From assembly GCA_902778625.1 (NCBI GenBank), contig CACYYM010000001.1, positions 62,001 through 126,000 of the forward strand: 64,000 nt of DNA, written 5' to 3'. Source of the stretch: an uncultured Bacteroidales bacterium (GTDB taxonomy: Bacteria > Bacteroidota > Bacteroidia > Bacteroidales > Bacteroidaceae). This document shows, piece by piece, positions 25,238 to 33,853 of this stretch; positions within the stretch are counted from its first letter, which is position 1; each line of letters opens with the position of its first letter. Both the position numbers and the translations under genes were made by a program. The notes below the pieces were generated by a model. The model searched no databases and was not told the DNA's origin. It was given only the letters and a program-made list of their open reading frames with translations.

Positions 25238-28200
25238 ATGAATGCTAGACGCTCTCTTTTGGCAGCAATCTGCCTGATGGTTTCCTTCCTGGGCACCAAT
25301 GCCGACGAACTGCAGGTCGTAACTTCGCCTGTCGATGGTTGTTTTGCGATTGCCGGTTCGACAACTGCAGACAAAGCCATCGTCCTTTACGATGACCAGG
25401 ATGCTGAGGTTGTGAAGACGGTCATCGATTGTCTTCTTTCCGACCTCAAAGCAGTCACCAAGAAGACTTTTACGAAGTACAAGACGGGACCGACGACTCT
25501 GAAGAACCCCATCATCGTCGGTACAATCGGGCAGTCGAGCCACATCGACGGGCTGATTGCAGACGGCAAGATCGACGTGAGCGATGTCGAAGGCAAATGG
25601 GAAGCATTCGGCATGCAAGTCATCGACAACCCGATGGAAGGCGTAGCAAAAGCGCTCGTCATCTTTGGTTCGCAACCTCGTGCAACTGCGTACGGCATGC
25701 TTGAACTGAGCCGTATGGCAGGCGTGTCGCCTTGGATATGGTGGGCAGATGTCGCACCAGCCACAAAGACACAGCTCTACGTGACGCCCGGCCGCCGTGT
25801 CTTCGGCTCGCCATCGGTCAAGTTCCGCGGCATCTTCCTTAACGACGAGGACTTCGGCCTGCGTCCTTGGGCAGCGAAGAAGATGGACACGAACCTCAAC
25901 AACTTCGGTCCCAAGACCTACGCCGCCATTATGGAGCTGCTGCTGCGCCTTCGTGCCAACACACTATGGCCGGCAATGCATGCAGGCTCGCGTGCCTTCT
26001 GGTTCGAGAAGACAAACATCCCGCTCATCATGAAGTACGACATCTACATGGGCAGCAGCCACTGCGAGCAAATGCTGCGCGACAATGAGTACGAGTGGGG
26101 AAAGACAGGCGACAAGTTCGGCGGGCATGGCAACGACGACTGGGTGTGGAAGACGAACAAGGACATGATAAAGCGCTACTGGGCAGAGCGCGTGGGCGAG
26201 AGCCGCGGCAAGAACGCCATCTACACGCTCGGCATGCGTGGCGTTCACGACACGGGCATCAACGGCTATAGCAACACGGCAGAACGCGTGGCTGCTTTGA
26301 CAGAGATTATTGCCTACCAGCGTCAGCTCCTTGCCGACAGCATTGGCGACCCGACCACCATCCCGCAGATCTTCATTCCCTACAAGGAAGTGCTCGACTG
26401 CTACAACGCAGGCCTGCAAGTGCCCGACGACGTCACGCTGATGTGGGTGGACGACAATCACGGCTACATACGCCAGATGCCGAACCCCGCAGAGCAGGCT
26501 CGCTCGGGCGGCAACGCTGTTTACTATCACCTCTCCTATTGGGGCAGCCCCGACTCTTACCTGTGGCTGAGCAGCATTTCGCCTTCCCTTTGCAGCTACG
26601 AGCTGAGCAAAGGCTATGCACAAGGCATTCGCGACCAATGGATAATCAACGTGGGCGACATCAAGCCTGCAGAGGAGGAACTCGAGTTCTGCATGGATCT
26701 GGCTTGGGACATCAACAGCTGGACGCCGGAACGTGCCCATCTCTACACGCGCGACTGGGCAGCACGAACGTTTGGCGAAGAGTTTGCCGACGAGATAAAC
26801 GAGATAAAGATGGCGTACTATCGTCTTTGCATTGCTGCCAAGCCTGAGCACGTCCAGCTTTGTCACTTTGACCACTCGAATGCACAGATTGATGCGCGTA
26901 TTGCAGAGTATCAGGAACTGTACGACAAAGCTGCTGCAATGCGTTCGCGCATGCCTTCCTCGCTTCGTGATGCTTATTACCAGCTCATCGAATATCCCGT
27001 TCGCGCCAGCGCCGACATGAACATCAAGTTGCTCCGTTCGCGCCAGAGCTTTGTCTATGCTTGGGCAGGTCAGGGCGAGAAGGCGCTCACATATTCAGCA
27101 GCAGCGCAGAACGCTTTCAACGAAATCATCACGCTTACAAACAAATACAACGCCGGCTTCCTGAATGGCGGCAAATGGCAAGGTATGATGGATTACAAGC
27201 CAAACAACTGGACGCAGCACCTCATGCCTTCCGTCGCAACGGCGGACGATGTGGCAGAACAAGAGAGCAGCATCCTCGAGCCCAACGTTACCATCATCGC
27301 CGGAGGCAGCTACGACAACGCATCCTCGACGGTTAAGACGCTGGAAGGGCTCGGCATCCGAGGCACCACAGCTACCGTTTGGCCGCTCGACATGCAGGCT
27401 TACACGTCTGCCAGCTCAGCGCCCTATGCCGAATACACCTTGCCCGTGAAGGAAGGACTCAACGTCATACAAGCCCGTTGCCTGCCAACGTTCCGCCTTA
27501 ACAACGATTACGACATCCGCATAGGCATCTCCGTCAACGGCGGCACAGCGAAGGTCATCTCCATCAAACAAACGGAGCGAACCGAGTCGTGGGACGAGAC
27601 GGTGGCATTAGGCTACATTCCCGCAGGCGTTCATTACACGAGCACAGAGAACAAAACGGTCAGCGTGCGTGTCTCCTTTATGGACCCGGGCCTCTGCGTC
27701 AGCGCTTTGGCAAGCATTCCATTCAGTGCCGGAACGGAAGACCTGACGAGCCTCTTGACCAATCCCGACTTTGAGTATGGCGGCACAGGCGGCACTCTGA
27801 ATCCGCAAGGAGGCTTGATTCGTGGTGTGCCTAAAGGTTGGAAAGCAACAAATATCAGCAACGGCAACTCTTGGGGCGTGAACCAAGATGCCAAGCATCT
27901 CTGGGGCATCAACGTCTTCTGGGCAAGCGGGAAACCTATGCCAAACACCTACGAGCTCTCGCAAACCATTGCTGCATCGAAGCTCGGCGCAGGCACATAC
28001 CTCGTCACCTGCTTGCTCGGCGTGCAGAAAGACAAGATGGCGAACTGCCGACTCTTTGCCAACAAGAACGTTCAGTACTATGGGAAAGAGAGCGATTACC
28101 TTGCGTCGATGCTCACGTCGAGCGAGACAAACACCTTCGCAGGCTATGGTCCGTCCGGTGCTGGCAAGATGACCTTGCGGCCGATGGCTGTGATGGTGAC

Positions 28201-28519
28201 GCTCAAGGACGGCGAGAGCCTGAAGCTCGGCATTCGCACCAGCAACTTCAAGGCCGACGGAACACGAAGCACCAGCGACAGTCACGGCTGGTTCAAAGTG
28301 GACCACTTCCGCCTGCAACGCATCGACGCAAAGGACGATGCAGACGGAATCATCGACCTTAAAGACCTTAAAGACCTTAAGGACCTTAGAGACCTTAAGG
28401 ACTTTAACGTCCAATACTACGACCTCAAGGGGCAAGCGGTCCCTTTTGGCGTAACGCGTCAGGGCGGCATCTTCATCATGCGTCGTCCTGACGGCAGCGT
28501 CGTCAAACTCGCAAAGTAG
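25238..28519 (+). CDS. GH115 alpha-glucuronidase
   Basis: A 1093-residue secreted protein, with signal peptide MNARRSLLAAICLMVSFLGTNA from the ATG at 25238. The glyco_hydro_115 core is clear: FRGIFLNDEDFGLRPWA (about 192-208), GMRGVHDTGINGY, MWVDDNHGYIRQMPNP, YYHLSYWGSPDSYLW and MDLAWDINSWTPE. GH115 enzymes release (4-O-methyl)glucuronic acid from xylan and related polymers. A C-terminal beta-rich region follows, then six copies of a GACCTTAAR 9-mer encoding KDLKDLKDLRDLKD, then a tail ending in YDLKGQ...VVKLAK that resembles Bacteroidetes C-terminal sorting-type tails. It probably acts with the GH88-DUF2264 enzyme on uronic-acid side chains. Confidence 0.92.
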   Translation: MNARRSLLAAICLMVSFLGTNADELQVVTSPVDGCFAIAGSTTADKAIVLYDDQDAEVVKTVIDCLLSDLKAVTKKTFTKYKTGPTTLKNPIIVGTIGQSSHIDGLIADGKIDVSDVEGKWEAFGMQVIDNPMEGVAKALVIFGSQPRATAYGMLELSRMAGVSPWIWWADVAPATKTQLYVTPGRRVFGSPSVKFRGIFLNDEDFGLRPWAAKKMDTNLNNFGPKTYAAIMELLLRLRANTLWPAMHAGSRAFWFEKTNIPLIMKYDIYMGSSHCEQMLRDNEYEWGKTGDKFGGHGNDDWVWKTNKDMIKRYWAERVGESRGKNAIYTLGMRGVHDTGINGYSNTAERVAALTEIIAYQRQLLADSIGDPTTIPQIFIPYKEVLDCYNAGLQVPDDVTLMWVDDNHGYIRQMPNPAEQARSGGNAVYYHLSYWGSPDSYLWLSSISPSLCSYELSKGYAQGIRDQWIINVGDIKPAEEELEFCMDLAWDINSWTPERAHLYTRDWAARTFGEEFADEINEIKMAYYRLCIAAKPEHVQLCHFDHSNAQIDARIAEYQELYDKAAAMRSRMPSSLRDAYYQLIEYPVRASADMNIKLLRSRQSFVYAWAGQGEKALTYSAAAQNAFNEIITLTNKYNAGFLNGGKWQGMMDYKPNNWTQHLMPSVATADDVAEQESSILEPNVTIIAGGSYDNASSTVKTLEGLGIRGTTATVWPLDMQAYTSASSAPYAEYTLPVKEGLNVIQARCLPTFRLNNDYDIRIGISVNGGTAKVISIKQTERTESWDETVALGYIPAGVHYTSTENKTVSVRVSFMDPGLCVSALASIPFSAGTEDLTSLLTNPDFEYGGTGGTLNPQGGLIRGVPKGWKATNISNGNSWGVNQDAKHLWGINVFWASGKPMPNTYELSQTIAASKLGAGTYLVTCLLGVQKDKMANCRLFANKNVQYYGKESDYLASMLTSSETNTFAGYGPSGAGKMTLRPMAVMVTLKDGESLKLGIRTSNFKADGTRSTSDSHGWFKVDHFRLQRIDAKDDADGIIDLKDLKDLKDLRDLKDFNVQYYDLKGQAVPFGVTRQGGIFIMRRPDGSVVKLAK
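28355..28408. repeat. 9-bp GACCTTAAR repeat, six copies, in GH115 gene
   Basis: Units start at 28355, 28364, 28373, 28382, 28391 and 28400. They encode a charged LKD repeat just before the C-terminal tail. The same unit occurs between mutL and trpS at 44669-44711. Confidence 0.9.
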
Positions 28520-28570
28520 CAAAAATCGCCCATTCCATCGATAAAACGACTCATTTTTATAAAGGGAACC

Positions 28571-28805
28571 AACCCTTTTCGTTAAGAGAATCAACCCTTT
28601 TTACGGGCCGAAACAATCAACCCCACATGCCGAACAAAGTGCTTCGGCATGTGGGGTTTCTCATTACCGCACGCGGGGTTCGTTATACATACATGTATCT
28701 ACAATTATACATACATGTACATTTAATTATAGATACATGTATGTATAACGAACTCGACACGCGAAGTTGAGTGGCACAGCATGTGAAGTCGAATGATTCG
28801 ACGTG
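28571..28805. repeat. 22-bp-pitch mixed-arm array G
   Basis: Nine centres of the form C-purine/pyrimidine-G stand at 28626, 28648, 28670, 28692, 28714, 28736, 28758, 28780 and 28802, each exactly 22 bp apart: CATG, CATG, CACG, CATG, CATG, CATG, CACG, CATG, CGTG. Arms differ: 28667 is CCGCACGCGG, and three consecutive units are ATACATGTAT or ATACATGTAC. An AACCCTTTT direct repeat at 28571 and 28593 also has 22-bp spacing. The array fills the gap between the convergent GH115 and HhH genes. Confidence 0.92.
28621..28660 (+). terminator. Hairpin after GH115 gene
   Basis: A perfect 14-bp inverted repeat (28621-28634 with 28643-28656) has an 8-nt loop, followed by TTTCTC. It lies 100 bp after the GH115 stop and is built from the first two units of array G. 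The T-tract is short, so termination is plausible rather than certain. Confidence 0.6.
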
Positions 28806-28818
28806 TGGCGACGGCTGA

Positions 28819-29733
28819 CTACTCGAATGAAATGTAGGGACGGAGCCTGTCGAGGTCGGTGGCTTTAAAGTATTTGAGGTGCGACAGCTCGTCGATGGAT
28901 TGGAGTTCTCCCTTGTTCTGGCGGTGCTCCCAAATGACTTCGGCCTGATAGAAAGAGAGGTACGGATGCTTCATCATCTGCTGGACCGAGAGCTTGTTGA
29001 CGTTTATCTTTGTCGGCTCGACGGGCGAAACGGTCATGTATTTCAGGACGGAATCGGGCAGTTCTATGGCTTCCATGGCCTGTTCGACCTTGACGAAGCC
29101 ACCGAGCTGCCTGCGGTAAGCCACGATTCGGGCTGCCCGTTTGGTGCCGATGCCGGGTATCATCTTCAGCTGCGAAGTGTCGGCCAAGTTGATGTCGATG
29201 GTCTGGCCGAAGGCTATCTTTGGCTGTTTTGGGAAAGAATCCTCGTGGACTTCTTCCGCTTCGCGTCTCTCGGCTTCTTGGGCCTGCCATCGCTCTTCCT
29301 CGACGGAAACGGCTGACTCGACATATTGGTACTCCGTGCTGATCCGGATATAAGGCCGCAGGCGTTCCCATTGCTCGTTGGTGAGGTGGGGCACATTCAT
29401 GAAGTCCTCGGGTTTGCTGTATCGTCCGTGCTTTGCCCTATAGCGATAAATGCTCCGAACCTGCCATTTGGAAAGTCCCAAGCGAAGCAAGGTTGTAGAG
29501 TCCGCCACGTTTGGATCGAAAGGGAAGGACTCGACGGCCTCTTCCTTTTCTGCATAAACGAAAGGTTTTGCCGGCTTGCTCAACCACTCGCGCCTTTCTT
29601 CCTCTTCTTCGGTGACGTCCCTGGGAGTCTGCCACTTCCAGATGGAATAGCCCACGATGCCAAGGAGCAGCACCCATTCGAGCGCAAGCAAGGCTCGTCG
29701 TTGGCGGGGAGTCAGAGTCGGAAGGCGTTTCAT
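28819..29733 (-). CDS. Helix-hairpin-helix protein, ComEA-related
   Basis: A 304-residue protein with one N-terminal membrane helix (about 12-34, LLALEWVLLLGIVGYSIWKW) and helix-hairpin-helix DNA-binding repeats. These are DSTTLLRLGLSKWQVRSIYRY (about 77-97), then DTSQLKMIPGIGTKRAARIV with the classic PGIG hairpin, SVQQMMKHPYLSFYQAEVI, and SIDELSHLKYFKATDLDRL. Membrane-anchored HhH proteins of the ComEA type hold incoming DNA during uptake, so it may act with dprA, but this is inferred from the family. Its ATG overlaps the stop of the transporter gene upstream by 4 bp. Confidence 0.88.
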   Translation of the reverse strand: MKRLPTLTPRQRRALLALEWVLLLGIVGYSIWKWQTPRDVTEEEEERREWLSKPAKPFVYAEKEEAVESFPFDPNVADSTTLLRLGLSKWQVRSIYRYRAKHGRYSKPEDFMNVPHLTNEQWERLRPYIRISTEYQYVESAVSVEEERWQAQEAERREAEEVHEDSFPKQPKIAFGQTIDINLADTSQLKMIPGIGTKRAARIVAYRRQLGGFVKVEQAMEAIELPDSVLKYMTVSPVEPTKINVNKLSVQQMMKHPYLSFYQAEVIWEHRQNKGELQSIDELSHLKYFKATDLDRLRPYISFE

Positions 29734-31082
29734 GGGAGGAGTTCTCGCAAGAAGACAGCCGCGATGGCAAGAGGCGCGACATATCGGATGATGAAGTAAT
29801 AAAGCCTGAACAGCTTGAAGCGAAGCTTGCCGCCGTTGGTCAACTCGTTCTCCACAAGCTTTCTATCCAAGTACCACCCTACAAAAAGACAGATGATGAT
29901 GCCGCCGATGGGCAGGATGATCTTTGAGGCTGTGAAGTCGAACAGCTCGAAGATGTTCAAGCCGAAAAGCTTGACGTCGCCCAGCACGCCAAACGAAAGC
30001 GAGCAGAAGACACCAAGGGTCATGCAAGCGACCGACACTGCGATGGCTGCCTTCTTGCGCGAGACGTGGAAGGCCTCCAGGACGTAAGCCGTCACGCTCT
30101 CGTGAAGAGACATCGCGCTGGTCAAGGCCGCCAGCAGGAGTAGCAGGTAGAAGAAGCCCGAGAAGATGTAGCCGAGCCAAGGCACATGACTGAATGCGAT
30201 GTTGAAGACACTGGGCAGCGTGATGAAGACCAGTCCCGGTCCGGCATCCACGCTGACGTTCTCGACGCTGAAGACTGCAGGAAAGATGATGAAGCCGCTT
30301 AGGATGGCGACTATCGTATCGATGGTACTCACGCCCACCGCTGTCTTGGGCAGGTTCGTGTCCTGTCGGAAGTAAGACGCATAAGTGCAGAGGCAACCCA
30401 TCGCAAGGCTGAGAGAGAAGAACGCCTGCCCAACTGCACTGAGTATCACGCTGGCGGTAAGCTTCGAGAAGTCCGGTTTCAACAGGAACCGCAAGCCTTC
30501 TCTGGAACCCGGCATACCGAAGGAACAAACCACGAGAATGCCGATGATGAGCAGCAGCAAGGGCATCATGAGCTTCGACGACTTCTCGATGCCGGACTGA
30601 ACGCCCTTGGCGATGATGACGTGCGTCAGTGCCATGAAGATGACGCCCATCAGTATCGGCATCCAAGGGTTGCTGACGAAACCCGTAAAGACCTGACTAT
30701 AGTCGCGGTCCGCTTGCAGCCTTCCGCCAACAGACTGAATGAGATAGAAGAGCGTCCAGCCACTGATAACAATGTAGTAAGAGAGTATCATGAACGCGAC
30801 GAACACGCCAGCGATTCCCTCGATGCGCCACCACTTGCCCGGTGCGAGCTTTGCAAACGCATGAATCGTATTGGTGTGAGTGTGACGGCCAATAAGGAAC
30901 TCGCTCATCATGACAGGGATGCCTATCACAGCGATGCAGAGGAGATAGACAAAGATGAATGCCGCGCCGCCATTATTGCCGACTTCAGTCGGGAAACGCC
31001 ACACATTGCCCAAGCCCACTGCCGAGCCCGCGGATGCCAACACGGCGCCTATCTTGCTGCCAAAGTCCGTTCTTTTTTCCAT
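29730..31082 (-). CDS. Sodium-dependent transporter, NSS/SNF family (copy 1)
   Basis: A 450-residue, roughly 11-12-helix transporter of the neurotransmitter:sodium symporter family. It shows the unwound TM1 motif SAGSAVGLGNVWRFPTEVG (about 14-32), GGAAFIFVYL and FFSLSLAMGCL in TM6. Bacterial members import amino acids or related compounds with sodium. It is the downstream member of a tandem pair (18 bp apart) and overlaps the HhH gene. The substrate is unknown. Confidence 0.94.
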   Translation of the reverse strand: MEKRTDFGSKIGAVLASAGSAVGLGNVWRFPTEVGNNGGAAFIFVYLLCIAVIGIPVMMSEFLIGRHTHTNTIHAFAKLAPGKWWRIEGIAGVFVAFMILSYYIVISGWTLFYLIQSVGGRLQADRDYSQVFTGFVSNPWMPILMGVIFMALTHVIIAKGVQSGIEKSSKLMMPLLLLIIGILVVCSFGMPGSREGLRFLLKPDFSKLTASVILSAVGQAFFSLSLAMGCLCTYASYFRQDTNLPKTAVGVSTIDTIVAILSGFIIFPAVFSVENVSVDAGPGLVFITLPSVFNIAFSHVPWLGYIFSGFFYLLLLLAALTSAMSLHESVTAYVLEAFHVSRKKAAIAVSVACMTLGVFCSLSFGVLGDVKLFGLNIFELFDFTASKIILPIGGIIICLFVGWYLDRKLVENELTNGGKLRFKLFRLYYFIIRYVAPLAIAAVFLRELLP

Positions 31083-31100
31083 AGGTCAGTACTTTTCGCG

Positions 31101-32477
31101 TTATATGAAGAGTGGGAATAGTTCGTTGAGGAAAATGACGAGAATACCAAAAGGCGCAACCCAACGGATGAGGAAAAGCAGCGGTTTCATCGTACGAACC
31201 GGGATACTGCCGTCGTTGGTCAGTTGCTGTTCGACAAGTTTCCTGTCGAAATACCAACCGACGAAAAGGGTTATGAGAAGTCCGCCAAGCGGCATGAGGA
31301 ACTTCGTAACGGTGTAGTCGAAGAGGTCGAAAATGCCTTTGTCACAAAAAGTCACTTCTTTCCAAGGACCGAACGAGAGCGAGCAGAACCCGCCAAGCAC
31401 CAAGCAGATGACGGTGACGATGGCTGCGGCCTTGCGCCGGCTCTTGCTGAAGTGCTCGGAAATAAAGGCTGTGCAGATCTCGTGCATACTTATGCTGCTC
31501 GTCAAAGCGGCAAGCAGGAGCAGGACATAAAAGAGGAGCGCAAAGGCATAACCTATCACGGGCATCTCGCTAAAGCTGAGCAGGAAGACGTTTGGCAAGG
31601 TGATGAAGACGAGGCCGGGCCCTGCGTCGGGCGAAATGCCAACACTGAATACTGTCGGAAATATGATGAAGCCGCTCAAGACGGCTACCATCGTGTCGAT
31701 GATGCAGACGTTCATCGCGCTCTTCACCAGCCTTGTCTCTTTGCTGAAGTACGATGCGTAGGTCACAAGGCAACCGAGCCCAACGCTGAGAGAGAAGAAG
31801 GCTTGTCCCATGGCACCAAGCACGACGTCGGGCGTAACCTTACTCAGGTCGGGCTGCAACAGGAAGCGAATGCCGTCTTTTGCACCTGGCATGGTGAGCG
31901 AGAAAGCAACCAAGAGCACGATAATCGCGAGGAGCAAGGGCATCATGAGTTTCGAGTAACGCTCGATGCCGTGCTGTATGCCGCGTGCCACAACGAGGTG
32001 GGTCAGCAGCATAAAGATGGCAAGATACAGGATAGGCTGCCATGGGTCGGAGACAAACGCGTTGAATGCTGCACCGAAGTCTGTGCCTTTGCCGCCTTGC
32101 AACTGTCCGAGGGCTGATTGAATCGTATAGTGGAGCGTCCAGCCTGCCACTACGGAATAGAATGAAAGCACGAGAAAGCCGCCAAGCACGCCCATGATGC
32201 CGGCCACAATCCAAGGCTTGCCGGGCGACAACTTCTGGAAGGCTCCGATGGCATTACTGCGTGCGGAACGTCCGATGACGAATTCGCTAATCATCACAGG
32301 CATGGCGAGGAGGAAGATGAAAGCGAGGTAGATGAGGATGAATGCCGCGCCGCCACCTTTTCCCACCTCAGTAGGGAAACGCCATATGTTGCCCAAGCCC
32401 ACTGCCGAGCCTGCCGAAGCCAGGATGACTCCCAACTGGCTGCCGAAGCTTCCTCTTGGGGTGCTTTCCGATTTCAT
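31101..32477 (-). CDS. Sodium-dependent transporter, NSS/SNF family (copy 2)
   Basis: A 458-residue NSS transporter, a paralogue of its downstream neighbour along its whole length: SAGSAVGLGNIWRFPTEVGK, AFFSLSVGLGCLVTYASYFS, GPGLVFITLPNVF. It has 11-12 hydrophobic segments. The pair probably arose by tandem duplication and diverged in substrate or regulation. It is first in the minus-strand run, with a minus-strand TATCTTTG box 29 bp upstream. Confidence 0.94.
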   Translation of the reverse strand: MKSESTPRGSFGSQLGVILASAGSAVGLGNIWRFPTEVGKGGGAAFILIYLAFIFLLAMPVMISEFVIGRSARSNAIGAFQKLSPGKPWIVAGIMGVLGGFLVLSFYSVVAGWTLHYTIQSALGQLQGGKGTDFGAAFNAFVSDPWQPILYLAIFMLLTHLVVARGIQHGIERYSKLMMPLLLAIIVLLVAFSLTMPGAKDGIRFLLQPDLSKVTPDVVLGAMGQAFFSLSVGLGCLVTYASYFSKETRLVKSAMNVCIIDTMVAVLSGFIIFPTVFSVGISPDAGPGLVFITLPNVFLLSFSEMPVIGYAFALLFYVLLLLAALTSSISMHEICTAFISEHFSKSRRKAAAIVTVICLVLGGFCSLSFGPWKEVTFCDKGIFDLFDYTVTKFLMPLGGLLITLFVGWYFDRKLVEQQLTNDGSIPVRTMKPLLFLIRWVAPFGILVIFLNELFPLFI

Positions 32478-32505
32478 ATAGCGATGTTTTTATCGTAAAA
32501 CGTTG

Positions 32506-32513
32506 CAAAGATA
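32506..32513 (-). promoter_or_regulatory. -7 box of transporter operon
   Basis: Minus-strand TATCTTTG facing away from a matching plus-strand box 21 bp away; a divergent promoter pair. Confidence 0.6.
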
Positions 32514-32526
32514 CACAAAAAAGCCG

Positions 32527-32534
32527 TATCTTTG
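32527..32534 (+). promoter_or_regulatory. -7 box of VanZ-like gene
   Basis: TATCTTTG, 28 bp before the ATG at 32563. It rules out the longer frame starting at 32503. Confidence 0.6.
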
Positions 32535-32562
32535 CATCGAATTGTATAAAAAGAGTCGTTAT

Positions 32563-32934
32563 ATGCTACGCTTGTACTTGCGCCACTACCCTTTTGCACT
32601 TATTATCATAGTCGTCATCGCACTTCTCTCCCTTTTGCCTATTCCAGACATGAAGATGGGCGTAGAGGTTCCGCTTGCCGACAAATGGACACACATGGTG
32701 ATGTACGGTGTACTGACGCTTGCCATCTGGTTCGACTACCGACGCTGCCACCAGCGATTGGAAACGGGAAGGCTTCTGCTTTGGGCTTTCCTGGCACCCA
32801 TCGCGATGGGCGGACTGCTGGAACTTGCACAGGCATATCTGACCACTTGCCGCAGCGGCGAGTGGCTCGACTTTGTGGCCAACACGATTGGTGTTTGCTT
32901 AGGAACAATCGGCGGACTGCTGATGAGAAGGTAA
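32563..32934 (+). CDS. VanZ-like membrane protein
   Basis: A 123-residue membrane protein of the VanZ-like family. Hydrophobic segments lie at about 10-25, 45-58, 72-90 and 100-118. The charged motif DKWTHMVMYGVLT (about 40-52) and the GGLLELAQ segment are typical. VanZ itself gives low-level teicoplanin resistance, but most family members have no known function. It converges with a VanX-like gene 9 bp away. The pairing is suggestive, yet it is not a vancomycin cluster because no ligase or VanH homologue is present. Confidence 0.85.
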   Translation: MLRLYLRHYPFALIIIVVIALLSLLPIPDMKMGVEVPLADKWTHMVMYGVLTLAIWFDYRRCHQRLETGRLLLWAFLAPIAMGGLLELAQAYLTTCRSGEWLDFVANTIGVCLGTIGGLLMRR

Positions 32935-32943
32935 AAGGTTGAT

Positions 32944-33729
32944 TTACAACTGACGGACCGGGAAGTTGAAGTAGGTGTCGGGGAACGGCTCGTCCTTCAG
33001 GCAGAAGTGCCACCATTCGGTGGGGAACGGCTTGAATCCGTGGCGCAACATGGCCTCGCGCAGTATCATGCGATTGCAGAACTGCTCGGGCGTAATGCTC
33101 CGACCGGCCGGGCTCTTGGCGTTGTCGCCCGTAAACGCCTGCGTCTCGGGGTCTCCGCAAAAGTCGGGATGGCTCTCGGGGCCAAACCAATCGAACGTTC
33201 CGCCCATGTCGAGTTCTTTTTCCGTCCGCATGTCGAAGAGCGTGAGGTCAACGGTAGAGCCTCTCGTATGCCCGCTCTTCGCACAGATATACTCTTGGTC
33301 AAAGAGGACGCTCTTGTCGAGGTCGGGATAGAAGAACTGCCGCATGAGTGTGTCGGGCACGTTTTCCGCCCAGCGTACGAAGTGGTCGACTGCCCGCTGC
33401 GGACGGTAGGCGTCGTATATCTTCAGGCGATAGCCCAAGGCCTTCAGGTCGTCGCTGACAGCCCTGAGACTGTCGGCAGCCTGACGCGTCAGCAAAGCCG
33501 TTGGCTCGAGGTAGCCGTCGATGCGCGTTCCGACGAAGTTGTATGTGCTGAAGTACCTGATCTCCAGGATGGCATCAGGCACGGCATCGGTGAGCGTCAC
33601 GAACTGGCTGGAGTCTTCCTCCGGGCAGGTCGGACGATTCCGAAGGTATTCATGGAGATAATGGCCGCCAATACCGCCGCCGATGGTCAGTGCGATGACC
33701 GCCAAAAACAACAGAATTGTTTTCTTCAT
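32944..33729 (-). CDS. VanX-type D-Ala-D-Ala dipeptidase (M15)
   Basis: A 261-residue zinc peptidase with an N-terminal hydrophobic signal or anchor (about 4-22). Catalytic features of the M15D group are IYDAYRPQRAVDHF (about 104-117), SGHTRGSTVDLTLFD (zinc ligands H154 and D161) and TEWWHF (E238, H241). YNFVGTRIDGY is also typical. It should cleave D-Ala-D-Ala or related dipeptides in the periplasm, for peptidoglycan recycling or nutrition. It is monocistronic by appearance. Array C lies just upstream. Confidence 0.93.
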   Translation of the reverse strand: MKKTILLFLAVIALTIGGGIGGHYLHEYLRNRPTCPEEDSSQFVTLTDAVPDAILEIRYFSTYNFVGTRIDGYLEPTALLTRQAADSLRAVSDDLKALGYRLKIYDAYRPQRAVDHFVRWAENVPDTLMRQFFYPDLDKSVLFDQEYICAKSGHTRGSTVDLTLFDMRTEKELDMGGTFDWFGPESHPDFCGDPETQAFTGDNAKSPAGRSITPEQFCNRMILREAMLRHGFKPFPTEWWHFCLKDEPFPDTYFNFPVRQL

Positions 33730-33748
33730 AGCATAGGGTTTTTCAATG

Positions 33749-33846
33749 CCGCCAGGGGAAGTTTCAAACGCCGCGTGCGGGGATTGCCATTTCCGCGTGC
33801 GGGGATTGCCATCGCCGCACGCGGCGTTTTATTTCCCCCTTAAGGG
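33749..33846. repeat. 22-bp-pitch palindrome array C (GC-rich)
   Basis: Units at 33749 (CCGCCAGGGG), 33771, 33793 (both CCGCGTGCGG), 33815 (CCGCACGCGG) and 33837 (CCCTTAAGGG) are all 22 bp apart. The last keeps a palindrome but with a new centre. It lies between the VanX-like promoter region and the GH76 stop. Confidence 0.92.
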
Positions 33847-33853
33847 CGTTTTT

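Noticed and set aside
32563-33729. Vancomycin-resistance cluster, from adjacent VanZ-like and VanX-like genes
   Set aside because: The genes are convergent, and there is no VanH, D-Ala-D-Lac ligase or VanRS nearby; both families are widespread outside resistance clusters.
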